Shown: piece after piece, positions 25,093-35,637 of the stretch
Numbering within the stretch: position 1 is the first letter of the stretch
Layout: each line of letters starts with the position of its first letter
Source: Roseivivax sp. THAF197b
Lineage (GTDB): Bacteria > Pseudomonadota > Alphaproteobacteria > Rhodobacterales > Rhodobacteraceae
Length of the DNA stretch: 64,000 nt
Assembly: GCF_009363255.1 (NCBI RefSeq)
Contig: NZ_CP045318.1
Location: forward strand, 1,849,501-1,913,500
Direction of reading: 5' to 3'
Made by a program: the position numbers and the translations under genes
Notes under the pieces: generated by a model
What the model was told of the DNA's origin: nothing
The model's database searches: none
Seen by the model: only the letters and a program-made list of their open reading frames with translations

Positions 25093-25872
25093 TCAGAGGG
25101 TGAACGCTTCGACGAAGGCATCGATGGCCACGTCGCTGGCTTCTTTCGCGAAAGCCTCCATTCCAATCGGCCCACTATATCCCAGATCGAGAAGACCGCG
25201 CGCGATCCCAGGATAGTTGATCTCTCCGGTCCCTGGCTCGCAGCGGCCGGGATTGTCCGCGACTTGGATCTCGCCAATCCAGGGCAGACAGGCCTCGCAC
25301 CAGCGCAGCAGATCCCCTTCGCCGATCTGCGTGTGATAGAGATCGAGATTGATCCGAAGCTCCGGGCGATTGACCGCTGCCACCAGGGACAGCACGTCGG
25401 CGGTCGATCCGAACGGACAGCCGGGATGGTCGAGCGGATTGAGGTTCTCAAGCGTGAAGGTCACGCCCAATTCTTCCCCCAAATCGCAGATCCGGTGGAG
25501 CGTATCGCGTGCACGCAACGCCATGCCCGGGGAAAATGCACCGTGCTGCGGGATCGGGATCCCCCCATCGCCCAGCCCCGTGCCGTGCAGGTTCAGCCGG
25601 TCCACGCCAAGGCGCAGGCCCACCTCTGCGGTTTCCCGCGCCGAGGCCAAAAGCATCTCCGCGCCCTCGGCATCGCTAAGACGGCCCTGCAGGTAGCCGT
25701 TCATGATGGTGAAATGCGCGCCCGTCTTTTCCAGCTGGTCGAGGTCGTGATCGGGCCAGTTCCAAAGCCCAACACCGAGTCCCCGTTCGGTCAAACGCGC
25801 GGCACGCCATGCAATGGGTTTCTCTGGCCAGAGCATCTCTGCGCAGACAGCAAGTTGAAAAGGTCGGGACAT
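25093..25872 (-). CDS. Hydroxypyruvate isomerase-like / IolI-like TIM-barrel isomerase
   Basis: 259 aa, xylose-isomerase-like TIM barrel (AP endonuclease 2 family). Metal/active-site segments LHGTGLGDGG, VTFTLENLNPLDHPG and INLDLYHTQIGEGDL match hydroxypyruvate isomerase (Hyi) and relatives. ATG 25872 has GGAG 8 bases upstream; a GTG three codons earlier is less likely. It is the last gene of the inositol operon, where it may serve as inosose isomerase (IolI role) or act on a C3-C4 sugar acid. Overall motifs are closer to Hyi than to IolI. Confidence 0.75.
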   Translation of the reverse strand: MSRPFQLAVCAEMLWPEKPIAWRAARLTERGLGVGLWNWPDHDLDQLEKTGAHFTIMNGYLQGRLSDAEGAEMLLASARETAEVGLRLGVDRLNLHGTGLGDGGIPIPQHGAFSPGMALRARDTLHRICDLGEELGVTFTLENLNPLDHPGCPFGSTADVLSLVAAVNRPELRINLDLYHTQIGEGDLLRWCEACLPWIGEIQVADNPGRCEPGTGEINYPGIARGLLDLGYSGPIGMEAFAKEASDVAIDAFVEAFTL

Positions 25873-25907
25873 GATTGTCACTCCATTGGGGCCAGCAGCC
25901 CCTTATT

Positions 25908-26702
25908 TTACATCAGATGTTCGACAGGCGGTGCGGCGACGAAACGCCATTTTCGCAGCGGGCCGGCCATCACGTTGAGGTAGTACATCTCAAAGCCGTG
26001 CGGTGCGCCGCAGGGATGGTGGCCGCGCGGCACGCAGACGACATCCCCGTCATGGACGGCCATCGTCTCGTTCAGCTGCAGATCGTCGGTATAGACGCGT
26101 TGGATGCCGAAACCGTCTGCGGGATTGAGCCGGTGGTAATAGGTCTCTTCGAGATAGGTGATCCGCGGGAAGTCGTCTTCGTCATGGCGATGACTGGGAT
26201 AGGACGACCAATTGCCCGCCGGGGTGAACACCTCGGTCACGAGCAGACTGTCGCAGTAATCCTCGTTCTCCATGGCGATGTTGTTGATGTAGCGCGTATT
26301 GCAGCCCTCCCCACGCTGGGTCAGCGTGATCCCGTCCGGTCCGATACGGCGCGCCTCGTGCCCGCCCGTTCCCGGTGCTTTGCAGACCGCAATGGTGCAC
26401 TCCGTCGTGGCCGTCGCCTCCCATTCGGTGCCATTGGGCAGATAGAGGCAATGCGGCGCCGTCTTCTCGAACACCGACATCCGATCACCGAGTTCGCCCC
26501 AATCCTGCCCGGCCCCGGAGATCCGCGCGCGCCCCTCGACCATGACGAGGATCACCTCGGTCTCGCCTGTCGCCTCGGAGATCCGGTCACCGGCGCGCAG
26601 ACGCCAGAGGTCAAAGCCCACATAGCGCCAGCCTGCATTTGCCGGCGTGATCTGGTGCACCTTGCCATGGGTGCCGAAGGGGCGTTTGAGAAGATCCGCC
26701 AT
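25908..26702 (-). CDS. iolB: 5-deoxy-glucuronate isomerase
   Basis: 264 aa, the usual IolB length, a bicupin. Diagnostic segments: GWRYVGFDLWRL near the N-terminus, NWSSYPSHRHDEDD (metal histidines, residues about 170-185), LEETYYHRLNPADGFGIQRVYT and VPRGHHPCGAPHGFEMYYLNVMAG. It converts 5-deoxy-glucuronate to 2-deoxy-5-keto-gluconate in myo-inositol breakdown. It lies 11 bases downstream of iolE. Confidence 0.93.
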   Translation of the reverse strand: MADLLKRPFGTHGKVHQITPANAGWRYVGFDLWRLRAGDRISEATGETEVILVMVEGRARISGAGQDWGELGDRMSVFEKTAPHCLYLPNGTEWEATATTECTIAVCKAPGTGGHEARRIGPDGITLTQRGEGCNTRYINNIAMENEDYCDSLLVTEVFTPAGNWSSYPSHRHDEDDFPRITYLEETYYHRLNPADGFGIQRVYTDDLQLNETMAVHDGDVVCVPRGHHPCGAPHGFEMYYLNVMAGPLRKWRFVAAPPVEHLM

Positions 26703-26713
26703 CCTGTCCTCCC

Positions 26714-27607
26714 TCAGATAAGACCGACCTCGGCCGCCTGCCGCTTCAGCGTGGCAAGACCGAGTGTCTGGTACAGAAGCGGATTGCGCTGATCGGGGTC
26801 CTGTTCGGCCTCGATCACGATCCAGCCGTCATAATTGTTCTCTGCCAGGATCTTGAGAAGCGGTGCAAAATCGACCTCTCCCTCCTGATCGCCGGGGACG
26901 GTGAACACACCCGCGCGGATACCATCCATGAAGGACATCCCCTCGCTCTCGACGCGCGCGCGGATGGCGGGACGGACGTTCTTGGCGTGGAAATGCCGCA
27001 CGCGGTCCACATGGCGACGCAATACAGCGGCGGGATCGCCACCGCCGAAGGCGCAATGCCCCGCATCGAACAGAAGCTTCGTCGCGGGACCGGTCTCGGC
27101 CATGAACGCATCGATGTCTTCGGGCGATTGCACGACGGTGCCCATGTGGTGGTGATAGACCAGCTCGATGCCCTGCTCTGCGCAATAGGAGGCAATGGCT
27201 TCGACCTTGGCGGCGAAATCCCGCATCTCGGCCTCGCTGAGAACGACCCGCGCCGACAGGGGCTTGTCGAGGCCCTGGACGGAATTCGACGTCTCGCAGG
27301 CGATGCAGACTTTGCAGCCGTTGTGCTTCAGTCGGTCGAGATGCGGCTGGATCGCCTTTTTCTCGTCTTCCACCGAACGCGCCAGCAGGTTCAGTGAATG
27401 CCAGCCCGAGATGAAGGCAAGGCCCGCTTTCTCCATCATCAACCGAAGCTCTTCGGGATCGGCGGGCCAGCGATGCCCGTTCTCGATCCCGTCAAAGCCG
27501 ATTTGACGCCCGGCTTCGTCCAGAATGCGGTCGGTCGGGATATGCGCGCCAAGCGAATGGTCGTCGTCATTGGCCCAGGCAATGGGGTTGGTTCCGAAAC
27601 GGATCAT
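26714..27607 (-). CDS. iolE: Inosose dehydratase / myo-inosose-2 dehydratase
   Basis: 297 aa, a xylose-isomerase-type TIM barrel. Starts MIRFGTNPIAWANDDD, the typical IolE N-terminus. Metal-binding and active-site segments include YHHHMGTVVQSPEDID, DAGHCAFGGGDP and VIEAEQDP. AAGGAG lies 7 bases before ATG 27607. It removes water from scyllo-inosose to give the dione used by IolD. It is the gene between iolD (23 bases upstream) and iolB. Confidence 0.93.
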   Translation of the reverse strand: MIRFGTNPIAWANDDDHSLGAHIPTDRILDEAGRQIGFDGIENGHRWPADPEELRLMMEKAGLAFISGWHSLNLLARSVEDEKKAIQPHLDRLKHNGCKVCIACETSNSVQGLDKPLSARVVLSEAEMRDFAAKVEAIASYCAEQGIELVYHHHMGTVVQSPEDIDAFMAETGPATKLLFDAGHCAFGGGDPAAVLRRHVDRVRHFHAKNVRPAIRARVESEGMSFMDGIRAGVFTVPGDQEGEVDFAPLLKILAENNYDGWIVIEAEQDPDQRNPLLYQTLGLATLKRQAAEVGLI

Positions 27608-27630
27608 TATCGTCTCCTTGGCGCAGGCGT

Positions 27631-29472
27631 TCAGTTCACAAGCCGCTGGCGCTGCTTGTTGTCGAGATAGGCGGTATAGGCGCGCTTGAGCGCATCGGTG
27701 CTGCCGACTTCCGGAACAGCGACGTCCCACCAATGCCCGGCATCGCCGAAGCCCGGGCCGATATCCGGGTCGGTGTCGATCACGATGACCGTGGGCGTGT
27801 CGCGCCCGCGTGCTGCTGCGATCTCGGCCTCAAGGGCTGAGATGTCGGCGGCCTTGACCGCCACGGCCCCCATCGAGGCCGCATGCGCAACGAAGTCGAT
27901 ATCGGGTTGATGTTCGACATTGCTGTCTCGGTAGAGATTGTTGAACGGCGCGCCCCCGCAGCCCTGCTGCAAGCGGTTGATGCAGCCATAGCCGCGATTG
28001 TCCGTCAGAATGACGGTGAAGGGCACACGGCGCATCACGGCGGTGGCGAGCTCCGAATTAGCCATCATGTAGGATCCGTCGCCGACAAAACAGATGACCT
28101 CGCGCTCGGGCCGGGCCAGTTTGAGGCCCATGGCGCCTGCAATCTCGTACCCCATGCAGGAAAAGCCGTATTCCATGTGGTAGCCGCCTTGGCTTGGTTG
28201 CCAGAGCAGTTTCAGCGCGCCGGGCATGGTCCCGGCTGCGCACATGGCAATCGCGTCCTCGCCCGTGGCGCGCTGGACAGCTCCGATGACTTCGGCATCG
28301 GTCGGCAGTTCGCCGGGCGCGCGGGCGCGATCCCGGCAGTGATGCGTCACCGCATCAAGCCACGCAGCCCGCGCTGCGGGATCGGCCCCATCGGCTTGAT
28401 ATGTATCCAGGGCAGACGAGATGGCTTCCAGCGCAATTTTCGCGTCACCCATGACAGGGAGGGCACCATGTTTGACGGCATCGTACGCTGCGACATTGAT
28501 CGAAACCAGCCGTCGCCCCGGATTCTTGAACAGCACCCAGGAGCCGGTGGTGAAATCCTGAAAGCGTGTGCCGACCCCGATCACCAGATCGGCCTCGGTC
28601 GACAGGGCATTGGCCGCCGCTGAGCCGTCGACACCGCTTGCGCCGTAATTCATCGGATGACTTTGTGCGAGCGCGGATTTGCCCGCCTGCGTTTCCACGA
28701 CCGGAATACCGTGGCGCGCGGCGAAATCCGCAAGCGTCTGCTCGGCCTCGGAATAGATCACGCCCCCGCCTGCAACGATGACGGGTTTCCTGGCGCTCAG
28801 GATAAGGGCCGCCACGTCGTCGATCTCGCGCTGGTCGGGCTGCGGGCGGCGGATGCGCCAGACACGCGGCTCGAAGAACTCGGCCGGGTAATCGTAGGCC
28901 TCCGCCTGCGTGTCCTGACAGAAGGCCAGCGTGACAGGCCCGCAGGTTGCCGGATCCGTCATGGTGGCCATCGCCCGCGGCAGGGCCGTCAGCAGATGTT
29001 CCGGACGGCTGATCCGGTCGAAATACCGAGAGACGGGACGCAGACAATCATTGGCTGACACAGTGCCGTCCTCGAAATCCTCCACCTGTTGCAGGACCGG
29101 ATCGGGACGCCGGTTGGCGAAGACATCGCCGGGGATCAGCAGGATCGGCAGGCGGTTCACATGCGCCAGCGCCGCCGCGGTGACGAGGTTGGTGGCCCCC
29201 GGCCCGATGGACGAGGTCACGGCCATGGCCTGGCGCCGTTTCTTGGCCTTGGAATAGGCAATCGCGGTATGCGCCATCGTCTGTTCGTTCTGACCCCGCC
29301 AGGTCGGGAAGTCCTGACGCGCCTTCTCCAGCGCTTCGCCAAGGCCCGCCACGTTTCCATGGCCGAAGATGCCCCAGATGCCCTCGACGAAGCGGGCGCC
29401 GTCCTCGTTCATTTGTGCGCTGAGCCATTTCACCATGGCCTGCGCGGCAGTCAGTCGGATCGTGTTGGTCAT
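27631..29472 (-). CDS. iolD: 3D-(3,5/4)-trihydroxycyclohexane-1,2-dione hydrolase
   Basis: 613 aa, a thiamine-diphosphate enzyme of the acetohydroxyacid synthase fold. The ThDP motif starts at CFVGDGSYMMANSEL and continues to TDNRGYGCINRLQ. The N-terminal pyrimidine domain has GIFGHGNVAGLGEAL with the glutamate further on. It opens the cyclohexane-dione ring to 5-deoxy-glucuronate. The start overlaps the iolC stop by 4 bases (ATGA), so translation is coupled. Confidence 0.93.
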   Translation of the reverse strand: MTNTIRLTAAQAMVKWLSAQMNEDGARFVEGIWGIFGHGNVAGLGEALEKARQDFPTWRGQNEQTMAHTAIAYSKAKKRRQAMAVTSSIGPGATNLVTAAALAHVNRLPILLIPGDVFANRRPDPVLQQVEDFEDGTVSANDCLRPVSRYFDRISRPEHLLTALPRAMATMTDPATCGPVTLAFCQDTQAEAYDYPAEFFEPRVWRIRRPQPDQREIDDVAALILSARKPVIVAGGGVIYSEAEQTLADFAARHGIPVVETQAGKSALAQSHPMNYGASGVDGSAAANALSTEADLVIGVGTRFQDFTTGSWVLFKNPGRRLVSINVAAYDAVKHGALPVMGDAKIALEAISSALDTYQADGADPAARAAWLDAVTHHCRDRARAPGELPTDAEVIGAVQRATGEDAIAMCAAGTMPGALKLLWQPSQGGYHMEYGFSCMGYEIAGAMGLKLARPEREVICFVGDGSYMMANSELATAVMRRVPFTVILTDNRGYGCINRLQQGCGGAPFNNLYRDSNVEHQPDIDFVAHAASMGAVAVKAADISALEAEIAAARGRDTPTVIVIDTDPDIGPGFGDAGHWWDVAVPEVGSTDALKRAYTAYLDNKQRQRLVN

Positions 29473-31403
29473 GCGTCCTCTCCCAGGCGGTGCACCGTGG
29501 CATTCGTGCGGGCGGTGTCCCAGACCGCGCAAAGGCGGGTGAAGCGGTCGGTCATCTGGGCCACGGCGTCGGCATCGGTGATCTTGTCGGACATCCAGGC
29601 CCGGGCGGCATCCGCGAAGATCGTCCGCCCGACGGCGAACCCCTTGACCAGATCGTGGCGCGCGGCGACCTCGAAGCTTTCCGCCAATTCGGCTTCGGGC
29701 GCGTCCAGTCCAAGCACCACGATACCGCGCGTATGGCGGTCATGCTCCTCGATTGCCGAGACCGCGCGAGACCAGGCCGCATCCGTCTTCAGCGGCTCCA
29801 GCTTCCACCAATCGGGATAGATGCCCGCGGCGTAGAATTGCCGGATCAGAATGGCCGTGGTGTCGTCATCGACCGGGCCAACCTTCGAGGGAATGATCTC
29901 CAGCAGGAATTCGAGGTTGCTGCGGCGTCCCGCCTCGAACAGGCGCTTGACCGTGGCTTCCTGCGCGGCGCGAGTCTCTGCGTTGTCCTGCGGGTGGCAG
30001 AAGCACAGCACCTTGATGACATTCTCGCGGGCCCAGGCCTGCAGTGCCCCGCAATCGGGTCCCAGCTCGGGTTCGAGCGTCAGAGGACGCGATCCCGGCC
30101 ATTCCGTCGGTCGTCCGATCCAAAGTCCGGTGCCAGAGGCGCGATGCAGCGCGGATCGGCCGATGCGGTTGTCGCACAGGATCCCGTAGCCGGGCTTGTC
30201 GCCCTTCACCGCAAGGGTCGCATCGAGGCACAGTTCCTTGAACGCCGCGCCCTTTTCGGGCGTGTATCCGGGCATTTCCTCAAGCTGCAGACGATGGTCG
30301 AAGGCGAAGACACGCATGGTCGACCAATCGTGGCTGTTCCGCGTGTGCCGCGTGGTCGCCCAATGCACCTGCTCCAGCGCGCCGTCATTGCGCAGATCCT
30401 TGCGCACGACACCGCGTTTGAGGAAAAACTCCAACTCCTCAAGGGACGGATAGGCCGGCGTGCAGCCATGGCGCGAGACCGCGAATGCACCGCAGGCATT
30501 GGCGTATTTCAGTGCCGTCGGCCAATCTGCATCGTCCATCCAGCCTTTCAGCAGGCCCGAGAAGAACCCGTCCCCCGCACCCAGCACGTTGAAGACCTCG
30601 ATCGGGAAGCCTTCGCCGGTCTGACCGTCATCCAGGCTGTCCGGCACATCCCCCTCGAACGCGACCGCCCCAAGCGCGCCGCGCTTGCACACCAGCGTCG
30701 CCTTCGAGTTCTCGCGCACACGGCGAAGCGCCGTGATCGTATCGGTGGAGCCGCCCGCGATGTGGAACTCTTCCTCCGTGCCGACGATCAGGTCGAAATG
30801 ATGCAGGCTGGCCAGCAGCTTTTCAGTCACGGCCCGGCTTTCGACGAAGCGGCTTTCACCGTCGCCATGCCCCGCAACACCCCAGAGATTCGGCCGATAA
30901 TCGATGTCGAGCGCGACCCGCAAACCATGCTTGCGTGCCAGGTCCAGCGCTTTCAGAACAGCCGCTTCGGTCCGCGGATGCGACAGATGCGTCCCGGTTG
31001 CGACCACGGCGCGGGCGCGCTGAATGAACGCCTCGTCGATATCGTCTTCGCACAGCGCCATGTCGGCACAATTCTCGCGGTAGAAGATCAGCGGGAATTG
31101 CTCCTGGTCGCGGATGCCCAGCAAGACCAGGGCCGTCAGACGCTCCGGATCAGTCGTGACACCGTCGGTGCAGACACCTTCGCGCGCCAATTGTTCGAGA
31201 ATGAAGCGCCCCATATGCTCATCGCCCACGCGGCTGATCAGCGCGGTCTTCAGGCCAAGTCGCGCGGTCCCGCAGGCGATATTGGTGGGCGAGCCACCGA
31301 TATATTTTTCGAAGCTGCCCATATCCTCCAGGCGGCCGCCGATCTGCGCCCCGTAGAGATCCACCCCGGCGCGTCCGATCGTGATGACATCGAGATCTTT
31401 CAT
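29469..31403 (-). CDS. iolC: 5-dehydro-2-deoxygluconokinase fused to DUF2090 aldolase-like domain
   Basis: 644 aa, about twice the size of a kinase alone. Residues 1-320 are a PfkB/ribokinase: GGSPTN (36-41) and NVLGAGDGF with catalytic Asp278. Residues about 340-640 are a DUF2090 TIM-barrel domain ([40 protein letters not shown]), related to class I/II-like aldolases. The kinase makes 2-deoxy-5-keto-gluconate 6-phosphate; the fused domain plausibly supplies the following aldolase step (IolJ role), since no separate iolJ is present. Coupled to genes on both sides by 4-base overlaps. Confidence 0.9.
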   Translation of the reverse strand: MKDLDVITIGRAGVDLYGAQIGGRLEDMGSFEKYIGGSPTNIACGTARLGLKTALISRVGDEHMGRFILEQLAREGVCTDGVTTDPERLTALVLLGIRDQEQFPLIFYRENCADMALCEDDIDEAFIQRARAVVATGTHLSHPRTEAAVLKALDLARKHGLRVALDIDYRPNLWGVAGHGDGESRFVESRAVTEKLLASLHHFDLIVGTEEEFHIAGGSTDTITALRRVRENSKATLVCKRGALGAVAFEGDVPDSLDDGQTGEGFPIEVFNVLGAGDGFFSGLLKGWMDDADWPTALKYANACGAFAVSRHGCTPAYPSLEELEFFLKRGVVRKDLRNDGALEQVHWATTRHTRNSHDWSTMRVFAFDHRLQLEEMPGYTPEKGAAFKELCLDATLAVKGDKPGYGILCDNRIGRSALHRASGTGLWIGRPTEWPGSRPLTLEPELGPDCGALQAWARENVIKVLCFCHPQDNAETRAAQEATVKRLFEAGRRSNLEFLLEIIPSKVGPVDDDTTAILIRQFYAAGIYPDWWKLEPLKTDAAWSRAVSAIEEHDRHTRGIVVLGLDAPEAELAESFEVAARHDLVKGFAVGRTIFADAARAWMSDKITDADAVAQMTDRFTRLCAVWDTARTNATVHRLGEDA

Positions 31404-32521
31404 ATGTTCACTCCCAGTGTGACAGGGCGGCCATTTGAGGCTGCCATCGCGTGGATGATCCGCTCGATCTGAAGGCCCGCTTCGAAGTCAGGCCCGACAT
31501 TCGGCCCGCCTGCGATGGCCGCGAGCAGATCGCGCGCCTCCACGACTTTTTGTTCGTTGAACCCGAAATTATGTCCGGGCGCAGGACAGAAGGCCGCGAA
31601 TTCCGGCTGCTCCGGTCCGGTGAGATGCCGCGTGAAGCCCGCATCGCCTGTACGATGCACCCACAGCTCGTTCATATTTTCCTGATCGAAGACGATGCTG
31701 CCGTCGGAGCCGTGCACCTCCCATTGGAGACGGCATTTGCGTCCGCGCGCGACCCGCGAGGTCGCGAAGGAGCCCTGCGCGCCTGATGCGAACCGCAGCA
31801 GCGCAAGCGCCGAATCCTCGTTCTCGACCGCGCGCGGCCCGTCATCCGAAAGACGCTCCGGGATCGCGACCGCGGTCATGGCCGTAACCTCCTGAACCGG
31901 ACCCATCAGCGCCAGCAGATGGCTGACAAGATGGCACCCGAGATCGCCCAGCGCTCCAAGCCCACCTTGCTGATGGGTCATCCGCCAGCTCCAGGGCAAT
32001 CCGGGATCGGCGTTGTAATCTTCGTCGTAGACGCCCCGGAACGTGTGCGGCGTGCCGATCTCGCCGCTTGCGATCATCGCCTGCGCGGCGCGGAAAGCGG
32101 GGCTTCGCAGGTAATTATAGCCCAGCATGGTCACTTGGTCCGGGCGCGACCGGGCCAGATCGGCCATCGCTTCTGCATCCTCCAGCGTCAGTGCCATGGG
32201 TTTCTCGAGCCAGACGTGCTTGCCTGCCTCGAGGGCCGCTTCGGCCATGGGACGGTGCAACCCGTTCGGCGTCGTGATCGAGACGACATCCACCGCCGGA
32301 TCCTCGATGACCGCGCGCCAATCCCTGGCGGGGCGTGCGAACCCGAATGCAGCGGCGTTCGTCTCGGCCTCCGCCGCGCTGACATCGCATAGGATTTCAA
32401 GCCGCGGACGGGCAACGCCATATGCTGTCGCGACGTTGTTCCAGGCCATCGCGTGGCACTTTCCCATAAAGCCGGTGCCGATCAGGGCCACGCCGGGGGA
32501 ATATGTCGACGGGTTAGACAT
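31400..32521 (-). CDS. Gfo/Idh/MocA-family oxidoreductase
   Basis: 373 aa. NAD(P)-binding motif [16 protein letters not shown] (residues 12-27), the EKP motif (WLEKPMAL) with its lysine, and a C-terminal beta-sheet domain with [17 protein letters not shown] lies 7 bases before ATG 32521. It sits inside the inositol operon between the ABC ATPase and iolC, and is distinct from the IolG-type gene at the operon head. It may oxidise another inositol isomer (scyllo- or D-chiro-inositol) or a keto-inositol; the substrate cannot be read from sequence. Confidence 0.85.
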   Translation of the reverse strand: MSNPSTYSPGVALIGTGFMGKCHAMAWNNVATAYGVARPRLEILCDVSAAEAETNAAAFGFARPARDWRAVIEDPAVDVVSITTPNGLHRPMAEAALEAGKHVWLEKPMALTLEDAEAMADLARSRPDQVTMLGYNYLRSPAFRAAQAMIASGEIGTPHTFRGVYDEDYNADPGLPWSWRMTHQQGGLGALGDLGCHLVSHLLALMGPVQEVTAMTAVAIPERLSDDGPRAVENEDSALALLRFASGAQGSFATSRVARGRKCRLQWEVHGSDGSIVFDQENMNELWVHRTGDAGFTRHLTGPEQPEFAAFCPAPGHNFGFNEQKVVEARDLLAAIAGGPNVGPDFEAGLQIERIIHAMAASNGRPVTLGVNI

Positions 32522-32592
32522 CGCAGGGCTTCCAGTCGGTGGTGTTTGAGGTGGCGGGCCAGCCGGGATCGGGTCGCCCGCCAAGGGCGCGG

Positions 32593-33414
32593 TCAGATTG
32601 TACCGCCGAGCGAGCCTTCAAGCTCGGCCAGTTCCTGGCCACCGGCCATGAGGTCCTGCAATTCGGCCGCGTTGATTTCGCCTTTGACGGCAGTGCCGAG
32701 GGTCTGCCCCCGGTTCAGCACGGTAAAGCGGTCCCCCACGGCCATGGCATGCCGGACATTGTGGCTGATGAAGACGACTCCCACCCCCTGCTGGCGCACG
32801 CGGTCGATGGTCGAAAGGACGTTCGACGTCTGCCGCACCCCCAGCGCCGATGTCGGCTCGTCCAGGATCAGGACCTTGGCCCCGAAAAAGACGGCTCGGG
32901 CGATGGCGACGGTTTGACGTTCGCCGCCGGACAAGGTGCCAACGGCCTGATCGGGGGCCCGGAGGTTGATGCCCATCTTGCGCATCTCATCCATGGTGAT
33001 CTCGTTCGCGGCGTCCATGTCGAAGCGCTTCATCAGGCCCCGGCCCTTGGTGGGCTCGCGCCCCATGAAAAAGTTACGCGTCACCGACATCAGCGGGATC
33101 ATCGCGAGGTCCTGGAACACCGTGGCGATCCCGGCCTCCATAGCCTCTCGCGGGCTGTCGAAGGACAACGGCTTGCCCTCGAAGAAGATCTGCCCTGCTG
33201 TCGGTTTGTGCACGCCTGACATGGTTTTGATGAAGGTCGACTTCCCCGCCCCGTTATCGCCCAGAAGGCAATGGCATTCGCCGGGACGCACATCGAAGGT
33301 CACCCCATTGAGGGCAATGACATTTCCGAAGTGCTTCTTGATGTCTTCCATGTGGATGATCGGGTCTGCGCCGCGATCGGGATCGCCGTGGTGGAATTTG
33401 CTGTCCTGGGTCAT
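32593..33414 (-). CDS. Sugar/inositol ABC transporter, ATP-binding protein
   Basis: 273 aa with one nucleotide-binding domain: Walker [10 protein letters not shown] (about 53-61), signature LSGGERQ, Walker [14 protein letters not shown], and switch histidine in [11 protein letters not shown]. Classical ribose-type ATPases (RbsA, MglA) have two domains in about 500 aa; the one-domain form is that of FrcA-type systems. It works with the permease 1 base upstream and the binding protein. Overlap-free but tightly spaced. Confidence 0.9.
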   Translation of the reverse strand: MTQDSKFHHGDPDRGADPIIHMEDIKKHFGNVIALNGVTFDVRPGECHCLLGDNGAGKSTFIKTMSGVHKPTAGQIFFEGKPLSFDSPREAMEAGIATVFQDLAMIPLMSVTRNFFMGREPTKGRGLMKRFDMDAANEITMDEMRKMGINLRAPDQAVGTLSGGERQTVAIARAVFFGAKVLILDEPTSALGVRQTSNVLSTIDRVRQQGVGVVFISHNVRHAMAVGDRFTVLNRGQTLGTAVKGEINAAELQDLMAGGQELAELEGSLGGTI

Positions 33415-33415
33415 C

Positions 33416-34522
33416 TCAGCGCTCCCCTGTCACGCGTTTGCGGATCACGTTGTTGAAGACGACGGCCAGAAGCAGCATCCCTCCGAGGAAGATCTGGAAC
33501 CAGTCCTGATCGAAGTCCGTGTAGGTCAGACCGATCGTGACCATGCCGAAGATGATCGCGCCGAAGAATGCGCCGATCGCCGAGCCATAGCCGCCGGTGA
33601 GAAGGCAGCCGCCGATCACGGCTGTGATGATCGCCTCGAACTCCTTCATGAAACCGCGGCGCGCATCGGTGGAGCCTGCATCGATCACGGTGATGATCGC
33701 GACCAACGCTGCGGCACATGCGGTGAGCATGAAGAGCGACAGCTTCACCTTGCGCACGGGAACGCCGGAATTTTTGGCCGCGTTAGTGTCGCCGCCGGTT
33801 GCGAATATCCAGTTGCCTGCAGGCGTTCTGAGAAGGACGTATGTGGCAACAAGCGCAAAGGCGATGAACCACAGGATCTCGACGGGAACACCGGGCACTT
33901 TCGGTGCGCCGTTCTTGAAGGTCTCGATGAGGCCGATGGAGGCGAGCCATGCGAAGAGCCCCTGAAAGGCCTCACCCGAGAAGATCGGAGCCAGCCAGTC
34001 GCCTTCGACCGCATCGCGCACGCCGCGCAGCTGCGTCGAGCCGCCGGTGAAGATCTTCAGACCGACCAGAGATGCACCACGCAGGATGAACAATCCGGCC
34101 AGCGTGACGATAAAGGACGGCAGGCCGGTGCGCAGGACGATCGCGCCGTTGGCTGCGCCGATTGAAGCCGCGAAGGCCATCGTCAGCGGGATGGCGAACA
34201 GAAGTGGCAGCCCAAGATTGACCGTGAAGATCCCGAAGACCATGCCCGCGAAGGCAACCATGGACCCGATGGAGAGATCGAATTCACCGCCGATCATCAG
34301 CATAGCGGCTGCGATGCCGAGAATGCCCAATTGCGCCGCGGGCGTCATGAAGTTCATGATTCCAGATAGTGTGAACATCGCGCCATCTGCGGTGGCGAGG
34401 AAGAACAGGGTGACGAGGATCACGCCTCCGATGGCCCCGAGTTCCGGTCGTTTCATGAGCCTCGTTCCGAGAGACTCCGCACGGATGCGCTCATCCGCGT
34501 GTGCGTGCATGTCAGAAGCCAT
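33416..34522 (-). CDS. Sugar/inositol ABC transporter, permease
   Basis: 368 aa, BPD_transp_2 (RbsC-like) permease with about ten membrane segments. The [17 protein letters not shown] segment (about residue 78) and [23 protein letters not shown] near the C-terminus are characteristic. A polar N-terminal 25 residues precede the first segment. It lies between the binding protein (separated by a hairpin) and the ATPase. Likely substrate myo-inositol, from the operon. Confidence 0.9.
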   Translation of the reverse strand: MASDMHAHADERIRAESLGTRLMKRPELGAIGGVILVTLFFLATADGAMFTLSGIMNFMTPAAQLGILGIAAAMLMIGGEFDLSIGSMVAFAGMVFGIFTVNLGLPLLFAIPLTMAFAASIGAANGAIVLRTGLPSFIVTLAGLFILRGASLVGLKIFTGGSTQLRGVRDAVEGDWLAPIFSGEAFQGLFAWLASIGLIETFKNGAPKVPGVPVEILWFIAFALVATYVLLRTPAGNWIFATGGDTNAAKNSGVPVRKVKLSLFMLTACAAALVAIITVIDAGSTDARRGFMKEFEAIITAVIGGCLLTGGYGSAIGAFFGAIIFGMVTIGLTYTDFDQDWFQIFLGGMLLLAVVFNNVIRKRVTGER

Positions 34523-34545
34523 CTTCCCCTCCCTTGTTTCAAGAC

Positions 34546-34568
34546 GGGCCGCGCTATGTGCGCGGCCC
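34546..34568 (-). terminator. Intercistronic hairpin between binding protein and permease genes
   Basis: GGGCCGCGC (34546-34554) and GCGCGGCCC (34560-34568) pair perfectly with a 5-base loop, 13 bases beyond the binding-protein stop. No T run follows, so it is more likely an mRNA-stabilising element that keeps the binding protein in excess. Confidence 0.65.
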
Positions 34569-34581
34569 GAGCGTGCTTTGA

Positions 34582-35505
34582 TCAGCGGATGCCTTGCGCT
34601 GACAGGTCGATGACCTGACCGGCGGCATCTTGGGTCACGAGGTTCGGACCCGACGGTACATCGCCACCCGGCATAAGGCCGTAGTCGGCATTCAGCGCCA
34701 GGAAGACGACCGGCAGGTAGCCCTGCAGGAATTGCTGCTGGTCGATCGCGAAGGCGGCATCGCCGTCTGCCACCGACTGAAGGAACCCGGCAGAGAGATC
34801 GAAAGAGGCGACAAGCACATCGTCACGACCGATGGCCTGAACCGCAGCGACCGCGGGCTCACCCACGAGCGACGCGCCAAGGCCCAAAACAGTGTCCACG
34901 TCCGGATCGGACTCGAGCGCCGCGCGGACCTTGGATTCGACCTCGGTCGGATCGTTCATCGTCGGGATTACGGTGACTTCCTGGCCGAAGCCCGCGGTAA
35001 AGCCCTCACAGCGCTGATCGAGCGCAACGTTGCCGACTTCCTGGTTGACGCAAATCGCCTTGGTGCCGCCCATCTCGGCCAGCTTGGCGCCTGCGGCCTC
35101 GCCCGCGTCGTATTCCGACTGGCCAACATGCAGCAACGCACCCAACTCCCCGGCCACGTCGGAGCCGGAATTCATCGAGATGACCGGAATACCCGCCTCG
35201 ACCGCACGACGGATCGAAGGCCCAAGAGCGTCGCCATCGGGGATCGAGACCACGAGGCCATCAGGCTCTTGGTTAACGGCAGCGTCGATCAGCTGGCTCA
35301 TCTGGACCATGTCGAAGGTCTCGGGCGAGCGGAATTCGACATTTGCACCCGTATCTTCACCGGCCTTCTGCACGCCGTTCTTGACTACGGACCAGAACGG
35401 GTCGTTCGCTTGGCCATGCGCCACGACGATGATATCGGCGGCCAGCACAGGTGCGGCAGTCGCAATCGTCGCGACGGTCGCCACAGAAGCGAGTAGTTTC
35501 TTCAT
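34582..35505 (-). CDS. Sugar/inositol ABC transporter, periplasmic binding protein
   Basis: 307 aa. Signal peptide in residues 1-23 (KKLLASVATVATIATAAPVLAA), then a type I periplasmic binding fold: DIIVVAHGQANDPFWSVVKNG, DGLVVSIPDGDALGPSIRRA and a GIPVISMNSGSD segment, all typical of ribose/inositol binding proteins (Peripla_BP_4). GGAGG lies 8 bases before ATG 35505. Likely ligand myo-inositol from operon context. Confidence 0.9.
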   Translation of the reverse strand: MKKLLASVATVATIATAAPVLAADIIVVAHGQANDPFWSVVKNGVQKAGEDTGANVEFRSPETFDMVQMSQLIDAAVNQEPDGLVVSIPDGDALGPSIRRAVEAGIPVISMNSGSDVAGELGALLHVGQSEYDAGEAAGAKLAEMGGTKAICVNQEVGNVALDQRCEGFTAGFGQEVTVIPTMNDPTEVESKVRAALESDPDVDTVLGLGASLVGEPAVAAVQAIGRDDVLVASFDLSAGFLQSVADGDAAFAIDQQQFLQGYLPVVFLALNADYGLMPGGDVPSGPNLVTQDAAGQVIDLSAQGIR

Positions 35506-35637
35506 CTGGGTTTCCTCCCTCTTCGATAAACGCGGACGCCCCAGGCCCCCGCTGGTATCATCCTGCGCACCATGCGCTGGATTTCTGCCCTCCGCGCCAC
35601 CTCCTCCTCAGGTGCGACACGGGGGAATTCCGGCCCG

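Noticed and set aside
29490..31472. 660-codon plus-strand frame opposite iolC
   Set aside because: Shadow of the IolC-DUF2090 gene, which has clear motifs on the minus strand.
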